From assembly GCA_009746045.1 (NCBI GenBank), contig RPFO01000929.1, positions 1 through 64,000 on the forward strand: 64,000 nt of DNA, read 5' to 3'. Positions 25,849 to 35,310 of the stretch are shown here, piece by piece (position 1 is the first letter of the stretch; each line of letters starts with the position of its first letter). The stretch is from Mesostigma viride. Taxonomy: Eukaryota > Streptophyta > Mesostigmatophyceae > Mesostigmatales > Mesostigmataceae. The position numbers were made by a program, and so were the translations under genes. The notes beneath the pieces were generated by a model. It had not been told where the DNA came from. It saw only the letters and a list, made by a program, of their open reading frames with translations, and made no database searches.

Positions 25849-26631
25849 CTAGTCGCATGCATTCCTTGCTCTCTCCACCAAAGCAGAGGCCAGGACGACC
25901 CTTTCCACGACCTTTTCAATTTCCTCCCCCTCAGCATCAGCAACAACGGTCATGGCAAATCGGGCTTGGCGCTTAACCCCCGATGCCAGAACGGCAGCCA
26001 TCTCCACACGAGTTTTTGACACTTCAACAGGTACAGGCAATTCGCCGACCGCAAAAGTAAGCCTTGCGAGGTGCGGGACCCACCAATCACCTTCCAAAAA
26101 TCCGCAACCCCATCCAATCATGAAATACAACAACAGGTCTGCGCCCATGGCGCCTGCGATATCCAAGTCGTCATGCGAAACAATCGCATGCACGTCATCC
26201 TCCGAGCACAGCATCCATGTAAAAACGGCGTCCCCGAAACCTTGGCAGTAGGCATACGAGTCAAAGTCAGGGTGATTCAACATCCATTCCCGCGACCGGA
26301 CCGCCATTCTTTCCAGACTTCCAGCACCGTCCACCTCAAAACTCAGGACAAGAGGTCCTTCACCAGCACTGGACTCGCCATTCACAAACAACAAGCCTCC
26401 TTTGATCACCTCTTGCATCTCCCCTGACAACTTGGCGTGTCCATCACAAAAAGGCATGCAATCCGTCCCGAATGGAAGCTGGCAATCCCGGGCGATACAT
26501 CCCCCCTTTTTTGCAAACAAATCCTTCACCCTCCCTGCCATTCCCGTTCGCACGCTGACATGACGCACGCACAAGTCATCCCCTCCTGCTCTCGCTTCCT
26601 GGCACCACGCAACCGTGCATTTGACCGCCAT
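25849..26631 (-). CDS. Zinc-binding paralogue family protein
   Basis: 260 residues from ATG at 26631 (MAVKCTVAWC). The two N-terminal Cys/His modules match the 23644-24432 product: KCTVAWC...LCVRH, then GGCIARDC...FCDGH. A globular region follows (PLVLSFEVDG, SAMG-less but with HDDLDIAGAMGADLLLYF, WWVPHLARLTFAVGELPVPV). It has no coiled-coil tail. CGCAG precedes the ATG. A palindrome variant lies 40 bp upstream. No enzymatic motif seen. Confidence 0.7.
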   Translation of the reverse strand: MAVKCTVAWCQEARAGGDDLCVRHVSVRTGMAGRVKDLFAKKGGCIARDCQLPFGTDCMPFCDGHAKLSGEMQEVIKGGLLFVNGESSAGEGPLVLSFEVDGAGSLERMAVRSREWMLNHPDFDSYAYCQGFGDAVFTWMLCSEDDVHAIVSHDDLDIAGAMGADLLLYFMIGWGCGFLEGDWWVPHLARLTFAVGELPVPVEVSKTRVEMAAVLASGVKRQARFAMTVVADAEGEEIEKVVERVVLASALVERARNACD

Positions 26632-26670
26632 CTGCGACCACCAACACCGTTTGATACACATTTCTCACCG

Positions 26671-26861
26671 TCAACGGCCGTTGGCTTGAAACAACAAGAA
26701 TGATTTATTACTCGCACGAAAATCACACCATTTTCCAGTCTCCAACGGCCGTTGGCGCACGAAAAATGCACGAAAAAAATTTTTATTATGCATTTATTGA
26801 TTACATCCATAGTGCCACGTGGCGAATCACACCCAACTTTCCAGCTGCCAACGGCCGTTGG
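26671..26861. repeat. Intergenic spacer with three palindromes (copy 1)
   Basis: TCAACGGCCGTTGG at 26671-26684 and exact palindromes at 26742-26755 and 26848-26861. The whole spacer (about 26650-26890) is a diverged duplicate of 27520-27795, sharing the TTTATTATGCATTTATT and GTGCCACGTGGC stretches. Confidence 0.9.
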
Positions 26862-26886
26862 CGCAAAGAAAATCACACCCAACACT

Positions 26887-27504
26887 TCAGTCGCATAATC
26901 GATTCGCGTCAGTCACGCACTCGAACTTGTACTCCTGCCCCAACGCGTACATCACCTCACGAACCGCTTTCTCAAACTCGTCAACACCGTCGGGTCCCCA
27001 CTCATGCACGTATTCCCTCAACCAGAACATGCAATCTCCAGCAGACACGAACAGCCGGTCGATGATCAGGTCAGTGTGATGCTTGAAGTACTTGCCGTCC
27101 TTCAAGATGACCCATTCGAACCGTCCCACCTCCCCTAAACCCTTAAACCCTTCTCCCCTATCATATGGCCGCGCCATCGGTATCCAACTTTCATTACCAT
27201 CAGCATCGATCGACTGAAAACAAATTGGGCTGGGTATTGATGGATCATAGGGCCTTATAGCACCACACCTCACAAGCACCTCCTCAAATGGCTCTACGGT
27301 CGGCTTTGGGAGTCCCCGACCCTCGATATTGAAAACAAGAGCCGCGGCCTTCGCGACATCCGGTCTCAAAAGAGACCTTTCACCCTCCTTGGGCATAAAA
27401 TCCAGCTTAATGTCCGGCAGAAGCCTGAGCGCGCTCTTAACCACTCCCAGAAGCCTGTCTTCCAAGTTGATCCACTCGCCCCCCTCCGTCCTGTAGAACG
27501 TCAT
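26887..27504 (-). CDS. Protein of unknown function
   Basis: 205 residues from ATG at 27504 (MTFYRTEGGEWINLEDRLLG). Soluble and mixed alpha/beta by eye, with EEVLVRCGAIRPYDPSIP, FEWVILKDGKYFKHHTD and a C-terminal VREVMYALGQEYKFECV. No Cys/His module at the N-terminus, unlike its neighbours. TTGCAG precedes the ATG and a palindrome variant lies 41 bp upstream. A decayed copy of its C-terminus is present at 27783-27888. Confidence 0.65.
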   Translation of the reverse strand: MTFYRTEGGEWINLEDRLLGVVKSALRLLPDIKLDFMPKEGERSLLRPDVAKAAALVFNIEGRGLPKPTVEPFEEVLVRCGAIRPYDPSIPSPICFQSIDADGNESWIPMARPYDRGEGFKGLGEVGRFEWVILKDGKYFKHHTDLIIDRLFVSAGDCMFWLREYVHEWGPDGVDEFEKAVREVMYALGQEYKFECVTDANRLCD

Positions 27505-27544
27505 CTGCAACCCACCGACACCGTTTGATATACATTTCTCACCG

Positions 27545-27760
27545 TCAACGGCCGTTGGCTTGAAAAAACAACAAGAATTTTAAGATTTATTACGCGCACA
27601 AAGCACACACTAGTTTTCAGTCTCCAACGGCCGTTGGCGCACGAAAAATGTTTTATTATGCATTTATTAATTACATCCATGGTGCCACGTGGCAAACCAC
27701 ACCCTACTTCCGGGTGCGAAGAAAATCAAACGCTAATTTGCAAGTTCCAACGGCCGTTGG
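27545..27760. repeat. Intergenic spacer with three palindromes (copy 2)
   Basis: TCAACGGCCGTTGG at 27545-27558 and exact palindromes at 27624-27637 and 27747-27760. Paralogous to the spacer at 26650-26890. Confidence 0.9.
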
Positions 27761-27782
27761 CGCAAGAAAATCACACCCAAAA

Positions 27783-27888
27783 TGCCTTCAGTCGCAGAAT
27801 CCATTCCCCTCACGCAGTCGAACAGGGGTACTGTTCCCCCAGCGCGGACATCGCCTCACAAATCGCCCTTGGGTACGATTCAGTCCCA
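27783..27888 (-). pseudogene. Remnant of the 3-prime end of a 26887-27504-type gene
   Basis: A minus-strand reading gives CEAMSALGEQYPC, against REVMYALGQEYKF in the intact neighbour, and the following bases align with its last codons and 3-prime flank. Frame is not kept. Together with the duplicated spacer this shows that a gene-tail-plus-spacer cassette was duplicated and then truncated where the MYND gene begins. Confidence 0.6.
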
Positions 27889-28679
27889 TCAAAAAACCTT
27901 GAACATTTCACCTTTGAACTTGAAATGCACTTCACCCCCCATCCGAATTACAAGTCCGGCCAAATTGACACCAGACCAGCTGTCTGTAACGTCGCCGTGC
28001 ATAGTGCTGAGAGACTTTCTCGCCTCACGATACTTGGTACACCACTTCTTGTGTTCCTCCCAGTCCGCACGCTGGCATTCGGCAGCACAATACCGGACGT
28101 CTCGACAACCCCCGCACTTGCGGTGGACACCCTCCATCACAGAGCACGCCTGATTCGAGCAACACTTTGGAAGCGAGCCGAGCATCGGCCCTCCCACCCC
28201 CGGGAGAACGATCATCCGTGAAAACGTCAATTTCACGTACTCGGAATTCCCGAATGTAAAATGGAAACCTTCAAACCCCCCCCCTCTACTCTCGCCGATA
28301 CGGTCAATCTCGGCTGCGCCTCACTCGCGTCTGGAAATTTCCCCCACTGGTCTTTCTCCCACTGGTCCCACCCAACCTTTCCGACATACGACACCAGAAG
28401 TCGAAACTCGACGTCTCGATTGAGTGGAACCCGATCCGCCGGCGTGGGCTTGTAGAATCCGCCAGCCAAGGCGAAGTACATGTCCAGCAACTGGAGATTA
28501 ATCTGTCGTCCTACTGAGGCGAACGAGTCATACACGACCAAAACCGCAAACTGGCGACCCAGGCGCTTCTCGTGCTGCCGTACCCATCCGTGGATCTCGC
28601 GAGCCCGGTTAAGTACGTTTGCTGCCACGCAGGCAATCGCAGCGCGGGTCGAAGATTCCAGCTCGCCCGTCTCCGCCAT
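27889..28679 (-). CDS. MYND zinc-finger protein, frameshifted in a G run
   Basis: Two overlapping frames make one protein. The first (ATG 28679, MAETGELESSTRA) matches the N-terminal half of the 33520-34296 product, for example GRQFAVLVVYDSFASVGR against GRHLAVLLAFDSFSQMDR and the shared EFRLLVS. The second frame supplies the C-terminal MYND finger (CGGCRDVRYCAAECQRADW...H...C). They meet at a nine-base C-run at 28276-28284, where one extra G on the coding strand restores a continuous protein that aligns with the paralogue. MYND fingers usually bind proline-rich peptides; the role here is unknown. A palindrome variant lies 55 bp upstream of the ATG. Confidence 0.75.
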
Positions 28680-28733
28680 CCCTCCCCTGCGCCAATTGGC
28701 ACGTGCGTAATACGTAAGTAATGTTTTTCAAGT

Positions 28734-31218
28734 CTAACGGCCGTTGGCTCACAACCCCCCTGTGGGAAGGGTGGATGCCTTACGAACCATTCAACCACAT
28801 CTTTATGCTCAGCTAGATTTTTGGAGGCCTTTCTTGGAAGGCACATGGTAATAACCATTACTAAGCTGCATGAAAGACAGATCCTGCCTTACTGCCACCA
28901 AATGAAAAGAATGAAATGCACATGATAATGTTTTTCCAATTCCAACGGCCGTTGGCTCACAACCCCCCTGTGGGAAGGGTGGATGCCTTACGAACCAGTC
29001 AAGCCCCATCTTTATGCTCAGCTAGATTTTTTGGAGGCCTTTCTAGGAGAAAAATGGTAAATAGCCACCACTAAGCTGCATAAAAGACACATCCTGCCTT
29101 ACTGCCACCAAATGAAACGAATGAAATGCACATGGTAATGTTTTTCAAGTCTAACGGCCGTTGGCTCACAACCCCCCTGTGGGAAGGGTGGATGCCTTAC
29201 GAACCATCCAACCACATCTTTATGCTCAGCTAGATTTTTGGAGGCCTTTCTTGGAAGGCACATGGTAATAACCATCACTAAGCTGCATGAAAGACACATC
29301 CTGCCTTACTGCCACCAAATGAAAAGAATGAAATGCACATGATAATGTTTTTCCAATTCCAACGGCCGTTGGCTCACAACCCCCCTGTGGGAAGGGTGGA
29401 TGCCTTACGAACCAGTCAAGCCCCATCTTTATGCTCAGCTAGATTTTTTGGAGGCCTTTCTAGGAGAAAAATGGTAAATAGCCACCACTAAGCTGCATAA
29501 AAGACACATCCTGCCTTATTGCCACCCAATTAAACGAATGAAATGCACATGGTAATGTTTTTCGAGTCCAACGGCCGTTGGCTCACAACCCCCCTGTGGG
29601 AAGGGTGGATGCCTTACGAACCATTCAACCACATCTTTATGCTCAGCTAGATTTTTGGAGGCCTTTCTTGGAAGAAAAATGGTAATAACAATCACTAAGC
29701 TGCATGAAAGACACATCCTGCCTTATTGCCACCAAATGAAACGAATGAAATGCACATTTTAATGTTTTTCCAATTCCAACGGCCGTTGGCTCACAACCCC
29801 CCTGTGGGAAGGGTGGATGCCTTACGAACCATTCAACCACATCTTTATGCTCAGCTAGATTTTTGGAGGCCTTTCTTGGAAGAAAAATGGTAATAGCCAC
29901 CACAAAGCTGAATGAAAGATACATCCTGGCTGATTGCCAACCCACTCAAAGGAATGAAATGCACATGTCCAACGGCCGTTGGCTCACAACCCCCCTGTGG
30001 GAAGGGTGGATGCCTTACGAACCATCCAACCACATCTTTATGCTCAGCTAGATTTTTGGAGGCCTTTCTTGGAAGGCACATGGTAATAACCATCACTAAG
30101 CTGCATGAAAGACACATCCTGCCTTACTGCCACCCAATGAAACGAATGAAATGCACATGATAATGTTTTTCCAATTCCAACGGCCGTTGGCTCACAACCC
30201 CCCTGTGGGAAGGGTGGATGCCTTACGAACCAGTCAAGCCCCATCTTTATGCTCAGCTAGATTTTTTGGAGGCCTTTCTAGGAGAAAAATGGTAAATAGC
30301 CACCACTAAGCTGCATAAAAGACACATCCTGCCTTATTGCCACCCAATTAAACGAATGAAATGCACATGGTAATGTTTTTCGAGTCCAACGGCCGTTGGC
30401 TCACAACCCCCCTGTGGGAAGGGTGGATGCCTTACGAACCATTCAACCACATCTTTATGCTCAGCTAGATTTTTGGAGGCCTTTCTTGGAAGAAAAATGG
30501 TAATAACAATCACTAAGCTGCATGAAAGACACATCCTGCATTATTGCCACCAAATGAAACGAATGAAATGCACATTTTATTGTTTTTCCAATTCCAACGG
30601 CCGTTTGCTCACAACCCCCCTGTGGGAAGGGTGGATGCCTTATGAACCATTCAACCACATCTTTATGCTCAGCTAGATTTTTGGAGGCCTTTCTTGGAAG
30701 AAAAATGGTAATAGCCACCACAAAGCTGAATGAAAGATACATCCTGGCTGATTGCCAACCCACTCAAAGGAATGAAATGCACATGTCCAACGGCCGTTGG
30801 CTCACAACCCCCCTCTGGGAAGGGTGGATGCCTTACGAACCATTCAACCACATCTTTATGCTCAGCTAGATTTTTGGAGGCCTTTCTTGGAAGAAAAATG
30901 GTAAATAGCCATCACTAAGCTGCATGAAAGACACATCCTGCCTTATTGCCACCCAATGAAACGAATGAAATGCACATGATAATGTTTTTCCAATTCCAAC
31001 GGCCGTTGGCTCACAACCCCCCTCTGGGAAGGGTGGATGCCTTACGAACCAGTGAAGCCCATGTTTATGCTCAGCTAGATTTTTTGGAGGCCTTTCTTGG
31101 AAGAAAAATGGTAATAGCCACCACTAAGCTGCATGAAAGACACATCCTGGCTGCTTGCCACCCTATCAAACGAATAAAAAGCATATGATAATGTTTTTCC
31201 AATTCCAACGGCCGTTGG
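28734..31218. repeat. About 208-bp tandem array, one palindrome per unit
   Basis: Thirteen palindromes or close variants start at 28734, 28942, 29151, 29359, 29568, 29776, 29969, 30177, 30386, 30594, 30787, 30996 and 31205. Spacing is 208/209 bp with two 193-bp units. The spacing pattern 208-209-208-193 repeats with an 818-bp period from 29151, so four-unit blocks were duplicated. Ten copies are exact; 28734 and 29151 read CTAACGGCCGTTGG and 30594 ends GTTTG. Each unit is open for about 66 codons on the minus strand, but nothing suggests a gene. Confidence 0.95.
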
Positions 31219-32023
31219 CTCACAACCCCCTTCGGGTAGAGGCCTTACGGACCAGTCAGAAAGTGTCCACCAAGCTGTTCCCCCCACACCCACAGTTGTC
31301 CTTGTCCACATACCTTTCCAGTACAGTTGTCCTCAGCTTCTCAGCAACGGGCGACTCCTCTCCTTTCTGCCTTGACAGATATCACATAAACAAAACACGA
31401 TCACGAGAGCATCAGGATTGTTAGAGGTTTCCTCCATCGCAAAACCGTAAGATACACACACCTCAAAAACCAACTTTCTTGTCCTCCCAAATAACATATG
31501 TTTTTAAATGTAAAATAAATCACATTCATATTCTGTCACTTGATTTAACCACACAAATTTTCAGGTCCAACGCCCGTTGGCATTACGCCTCTTCCCGGTA
31601 AAAGAGTATTTATTGCTCCAACCCCACAAAAAACTCGTTCCGGACCTGATCGAAGCGAAGAGCACTGGCAGGGATCGGAGTCGAGCCAGATTTGTGTGCG
31701 GAACATGATGGCTGGCCTACCTCACTCCCCAACATCAATGTGGACCTGGGTTCGAACCCTGTCAGTGCTATTCGCTTCGAACAGTTCCGGAACGAGTTTT
31801 TTGTGGGTGTGGAGCAATAATGTCGACATTTTCAGTCTGTTCAGCCTAAAAAAATCACAAGCAGATGCGACGGCCCCTCCATTAAACAAATTATCCACCA
31901 CTGTTGCGCTACACTAGCAATGTTTGTCAAGGTCCAACGCATCAAATAAATCACAACCATTGGTCACTCCATTTAACAAAATACCCACAACTTTTTAACC
32001 ACACTAGAAATGTTTTTTGAGGT
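31219..32023. other. Spacer without a gene; holds an inverted repeat
   Basis: Contains a degenerate palindrome (CCAACGCCCGTTGG) near 31567, the 207-bp hairpin described next and AT-rich sequence. A half palindrome GTCCAACG lies near 31932. No coding potential seen. Confidence 0.6.
31612..31818. repeat. 207-bp foldback element with tRNA T-arm-like sequence
   Basis: Arms 31612-31673 and 31757-31818 are inverted copies with about 56 of 62 bases matching, separated by 83 bp. The junction of loop and right arm reads GGTTCGAACC, which fits a Pol III B box/T-arm; the left arm read on the minus strand gives GGCTCGACTCC at the same place. I cannot fold a full cloverleaf. It could be a MITE-like foldback element or a palindromic tRNA-derived SINE. 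No clear target duplication. Confidence 0.6.
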
Positions 32024-32037
32024 CCAACGGCCGTTGG
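32024..32037. repeat. Isolated palindrome downstream of the F-box-like gene
   Basis: Exact CCAACGGCCGTTGG, about 175 bp 3-prime of the stop at 32211. Confidence 0.9.
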
Positions 32038-32210
32038 AATCCAAAAAATGCCGAATTCATGTCAAATTTATATATATGTGACAGTTGACAGAATTCGAGA
32101 TAATTAAATTATCAAAGCCAGCTTTAGCCATCAGCCTTACCCATCAGCAAAAATTGGCGAATTTCATTCAATATTAGAATTCAAAATTTATTAATGAAAT
32201 TTATGTTTCA

Positions 32211-33116
32211 TCATTCAACCTCTTCAGAATCCTCATCCAAACACAACATCATGTCCCCTTTCCACTTGTACATACTACTCTCGGCCAAATACAGCAAGCG
32301 TGCCTTCTTCCCCCCAAAAAACTTGAGATAATCCGGTGTGAAGATTGTTCCGCTGAGGACCTGCATAGCTAACTCCACCAAAACGCTTGCCATATCCTCC
32401 TCCCTACACCTCCTCTCTAATAAGGCCTTCATGTCTGCGTTCTCATCAAATCCCATGATCAGAACTGCACATGCCATTCCTCCCCCCTCCAGAGGCAGCC
32501 CCTCCAAAAGCTTCACCCATTCTGCCTCCCTACGCGCTCTCCTCCCCGGAGGAAAAAAAATGTCCTCATCCGGGTCATAAGGAGTATCGCAGAACCAGAA
32601 AATGCTCCGTAACCCCCATAGTTCATAATTATCGTACAAGTCATCCATTTCCTTTCCCAATTGGCGTAAGCGAGCTGTCCACCCCCTCCAATTCCTCTCC
32701 AACACACGTCTCCTCTCAGCACGCTCGGACCTGAACAACCCTCCCATCGTCCTTGCTCGTGCATGTCCCTCTGGTGCTGGCTGGCGTCCTAACACCTCCT
32801 CAACTTCTTCACAATATACCTTAAAATACATTCCCCTTGTGACGAGTGTGTAGGGGGTGATATCAGCGCTTGCACACTTTACTTGCCCGCCATACAATTC
32901 TCGGAAAAGAGACTCAGTTATCAATGTACGAGGACCATCCCCGAATGCGTCCACGAACCCAGAAATTAACTTAAAGCTGAATTGGGGTTCATACCTCCCC
33001 GACACCGCTTCCCTAGCCCCTCTACAAACTGCTTCAAAGCGGGCTACGTCGGGCGCCTCCATAAAAGCTGCGACTTCGGTCCAAATTTCCCACGGCAGTG
33101 AGATATCCCCTTCCAT
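32211..33116 (-). CDS. F-box-like protein
   Basis: 301 residues from ATG at 33116 (MEGDISLPWEIWTEV). Residues about 6-38 fit an F-box: LPWEIW...FMEAPDVARFEAVCR followed by REAVS. F-box proteins recruit substrates to SCF ubiquitin ligases. No LRR, kelch or other substrate-binding repeats are visible in the remainder, which is charged and carries an Arg-rich central segment (RSERAERRRVLERNWRGW) and acidic ends. The frame is open upstream to 33233, so a longer N-terminus is possible. A palindrome variant lies at 33237-33250. The F-box call rests on the motif alone. Confidence 0.6.
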   Translation of the reverse strand: MEGDISLPWEIWTEVAAFMEAPDVARFEAVCRGAREAVSGRYEPQFSFKLISGFVDAFGDGPRTLITESLFRELYGGQVKCASADITPYTLVTRGMYFKVYCEEVEEVLGRQPAPEGHARARTMGGLFRSERAERRRVLERNWRGWTARLRQLGKEMDDLYDNYELWGLRSIFWFCDTPYDPDEDIFFPPGRRARREAEWVKLLEGLPLEGGGMACAVLIMGFDENADMKALLERRCREEDMASVLVELAMQVLSGTIFTPDYLKFFGGKKARLLYLAESSMYKWKGDMMLCLDEDSEEVE

Positions 33117-33236
33117 TATCGGCCCCGACGTCAAACTTGTCCCCTCTGCACATAACATACATCGACGTCCATCCTTAAAAAAAATGAGGTTTTGTCGGAA
33201 AGAAAATATGCAAACGTTAGGCGAGGTTTCCAATCC

Positions 33237-33250
33237 CTAACGGCCGTTGG
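33237..33250. repeat. Palindrome variant upstream of the F-box-like gene
   Basis: CTAACGGCCGTTGG, one mismatch in the outer arm, 121 bp upstream of the ATG at 33116. It is followed on the plus strand by a short direct repeat (TCAATTTTATTCCAATTTC) near 33300 and 33366. Confidence 0.85.
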
Positions 33251-33519
33251 GTCACTAATTGTTGTTTAACCCACTACAGTCGCATGAGAGAAAACGAAAG
33301 TCAATTTTATTCCAATTTCAAAGTGAAAGGAGAATTCACTATTACACCATTTTACAACACAAATCAGGTCAATTTTATTCCAATTTCAAAGTGAAAAGAG
33401 AATTCACCATTACACCATTTTACAACACAAATCAGGACTACATACACAAATTTCAAACCCAAAATGCGTCCAGTTTTCCAGCCTCAAAAGCAAATTATTA
33501 CTCTACATTTCCAGTTTTT

Positions 33520-34296
33520 CTATGAGGAAGAACCGTAGTAGAAGGTGAAGGAGAAGTCAACCTCAGAGAAGTCGACCTCGGTTCCATCCAGTATGGTCGT
33601 CCTGTTTACCCCCCTTATCACCCCTGCCAGCCCCTCCCTTGCTTGCCTCAGACGTTCGCATCTATCCTTATGCCTACTCCAGTCAGCACGCTGGCACTCC
33701 TCACTGCAATATCTGGCATCCCTACATCCTCTACACCACTTCTGAGGGCCTGTGTCGCACCCACACCCCTCCTTGGAGCAATTTCGCATACCACGCATGG
33801 GAGCCCCATCCCTCACGATCGGGTCAGAGAGCAAGAAAAAGTTCATGTTGAGGGGTACTTCTGCCCCTACACACGCATCAGCCCTCACGCGCAGGGAAGA
33901 CGTAACATTCGGGTAAAATGCGCGCCCGTAGGTGCACCCAAGCTGAGCCCCTTCCTCTTCCCCCAACTCTATCTTTGGCCCCTTTGTAATGAACGACACC
34001 AAAAGGCGGAACTCCCTCGTTGGGTCTATTGGCGCTCTTAGATCCATCTGTGGTACGAAAAAACCCTCTTGAATACAGAAGTTCATATCAGCTAGCTGGG
34101 CGTACATAACCCGATCCATTTGGCTGAACGAATCAAACGCCAATAAAACGGCCAAGTGGCGGCCTGTCTTCTCCTGCGCGACACGAACTTCCTCGAATAT
34201 GACACGCGACAGAAAGCGAACTTGTTTGTAAACGTTTTGAAGGACGCTTCCGTAGACTTCATTCACGATCTCGGACTCATTCGCGATCTCGGCCAT
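33520..34296 (-). CDS. MYND zinc-finger protein
   Basis: 258 residues from ATG at 34296 (MAEIANESEIVNEV). The N-terminal 150 residues form a domain shared with the 27889-28679 product. The C-terminal MYND finger spans about 173-213 and includes C188, C191, C197, C201, H209 and C213 (WCRGCRDARYCSEECQRADW). It ends in an acidic/aromatic tail (FSFTFYYGSSS). MYND domains are protein-interaction zinc fingers. No SET domain is present, so this is not a SMYD methyltransferase. This intact copy is the template that shows the other copy is frameshifted. Confidence 0.8.
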   Translation of the reverse strand: MAEIANESEIVNEVYGSVLQNVYKQVRFLSRVIFEEVRVAQEKTGRHLAVLLAFDSFSQMDRVMYAQLADMNFCIQEGFFVPQMDLRAPIDPTREFRLLVSFITKGPKIELGEEEGAQLGCTYGRAFYPNVTSSLRVRADACVGAEVPLNMNFFLLSDPIVRDGAPMRGMRNCSKEGCGCDTGPQKWCRGCRDARYCSEECQRADWSRHKDRCERLRQAREGLAGVIRGVNRTTILDGTEVDFSEVDFSFTFYYGSSS

Positions 34297-34476
34297 CTTT
34301 TTCAGGGAAAAAACGAACAAAAAGATTTACATCGCGGCCAAAAAAACGCGTTTTCCCATTAGTGTGTTTGCCTAATTTATTGTAATCATTCATTTTTAAA
34401 ACAGTCAGGTCCTTCACAACCTCAGAAAATGATTTCATTAAATTGGCATATACATTTAAAAACATCTTAGGTCGCA

Positions 34477-34731
34477 CTACTTTTTGCGTTTCAGTTTACG
34501 TTTGTTTCCCGGTTGAATAAAGTTGACACCATCCCCTTCATCGTCGGAAATTAAGGCCGGCATTTCGTCCACTTCAGCTTGTACATCATCTTTTTTCATC
34601 ACAACCATGGCTGGAATTGAATCCCAAAATTTCTCAATCGCTCTAACAACTTCGGCTGGCAGTTTTTTGGCCCCCCGTTCAACTGCCTCTCTCTCCTGGT
34701 TCGACACCGAAACGTCCTTGTCTTTCTCCAT
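34477..34731 (-). CDS. Small charged protein with basic C-terminus
   Basis: 84 residues from ATG at 34731 (MEKDKDVSVSNQEREAVERG). It has a helical segment (AEVVRAIEKFWDSIPAMVV), an acidic patch (ISDDEGDG) and a strongly basic tail (GNKRKLKRKK), which could be a nuclear localisation signal. No family recognised. About 180 bp separate its stop from the start of the MYND gene. An exact palindrome lies 109 bp upstream of the ATG. Confidence 0.5.
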   Translation of the reverse strand: MEKDKDVSVSNQEREAVERGAKKLPAEVVRAIEKFWDSIPAMVVMKKDDVQAEVDEMPALISDDEGDGVNFIQPGNKRKLKRKK

Positions 34732-34839
34732 TGAAAAAAACTGCACGTGAAGCACAACTGGCACAACCAATGTAAGTAAACCTAGTAACTTCAGGGGCGG
34801 ATTAATTCATCAGCCGGAGTACAATTTTATTTTACAACG

Positions 34840-35229
34840 CCAACGGCCGTTGGCATTACAGCAATGAAGTTAAGATAAAAACGTCGTAATGCAACGGCTG
34901 ATAAAACTGGCGTATAATCAATAACGCAAAAAAAATTGGCAAGAACTTTTTTTTGGAGGTCCAACGGCCGTTGGCATCACGTAAATCACAACAGCAATGA
35001 TGGAAACTGATTTTGCAAGTCCAACGGCCGTTGGCATCAAGAAAATCAGAAGAGGGAGCGACTGCCCAAAAAACGCATAATAATAAAACAAGTACCTTGC
35101 AGGTGGTTGACAGACGCGAATCTTGTGTGGCGACGTGGAATCTGCAAGGAATGCGCAAAAACGTTGCAATCAGAATTACAAGGATTACATATTTTCCACA
35201 TTTAGTTTTTCAGGTCCAACGGCCGTTGG
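34840..35229. repeat. Four dispersed palindromes
   Basis: Exact CCAACGGCCGTTGG at 34840, 34961, 35021 and 35216 (each 14 bp) in otherwise AT-rich spacer with no gene. These are the last copies before the minisatellite block; the next are at 48.4 kb. Confidence 0.9.
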
Positions 35230-35310
35230 CATGAGATTAATAAGAATACCACTACATGCGTGTGAGAAAATTGTGCCGGGTGACAGAATTAAATCCAAGT
35301 TGCCCAGCAG

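Noticed and set aside
28809-30763. Series of 66-100 codon minus-strand ORFs in the 208-bp array
   Set aside because: The same ORF appears once per tandem unit because the unit lacks a stop there; no start context or protein features distinguish it.
31661-31771. Intron-containing tRNA gene
   Set aside because: The acceptor-like pairing comes from the foldback arms, and no anticodon or D arm of proper spacing could be drawn.
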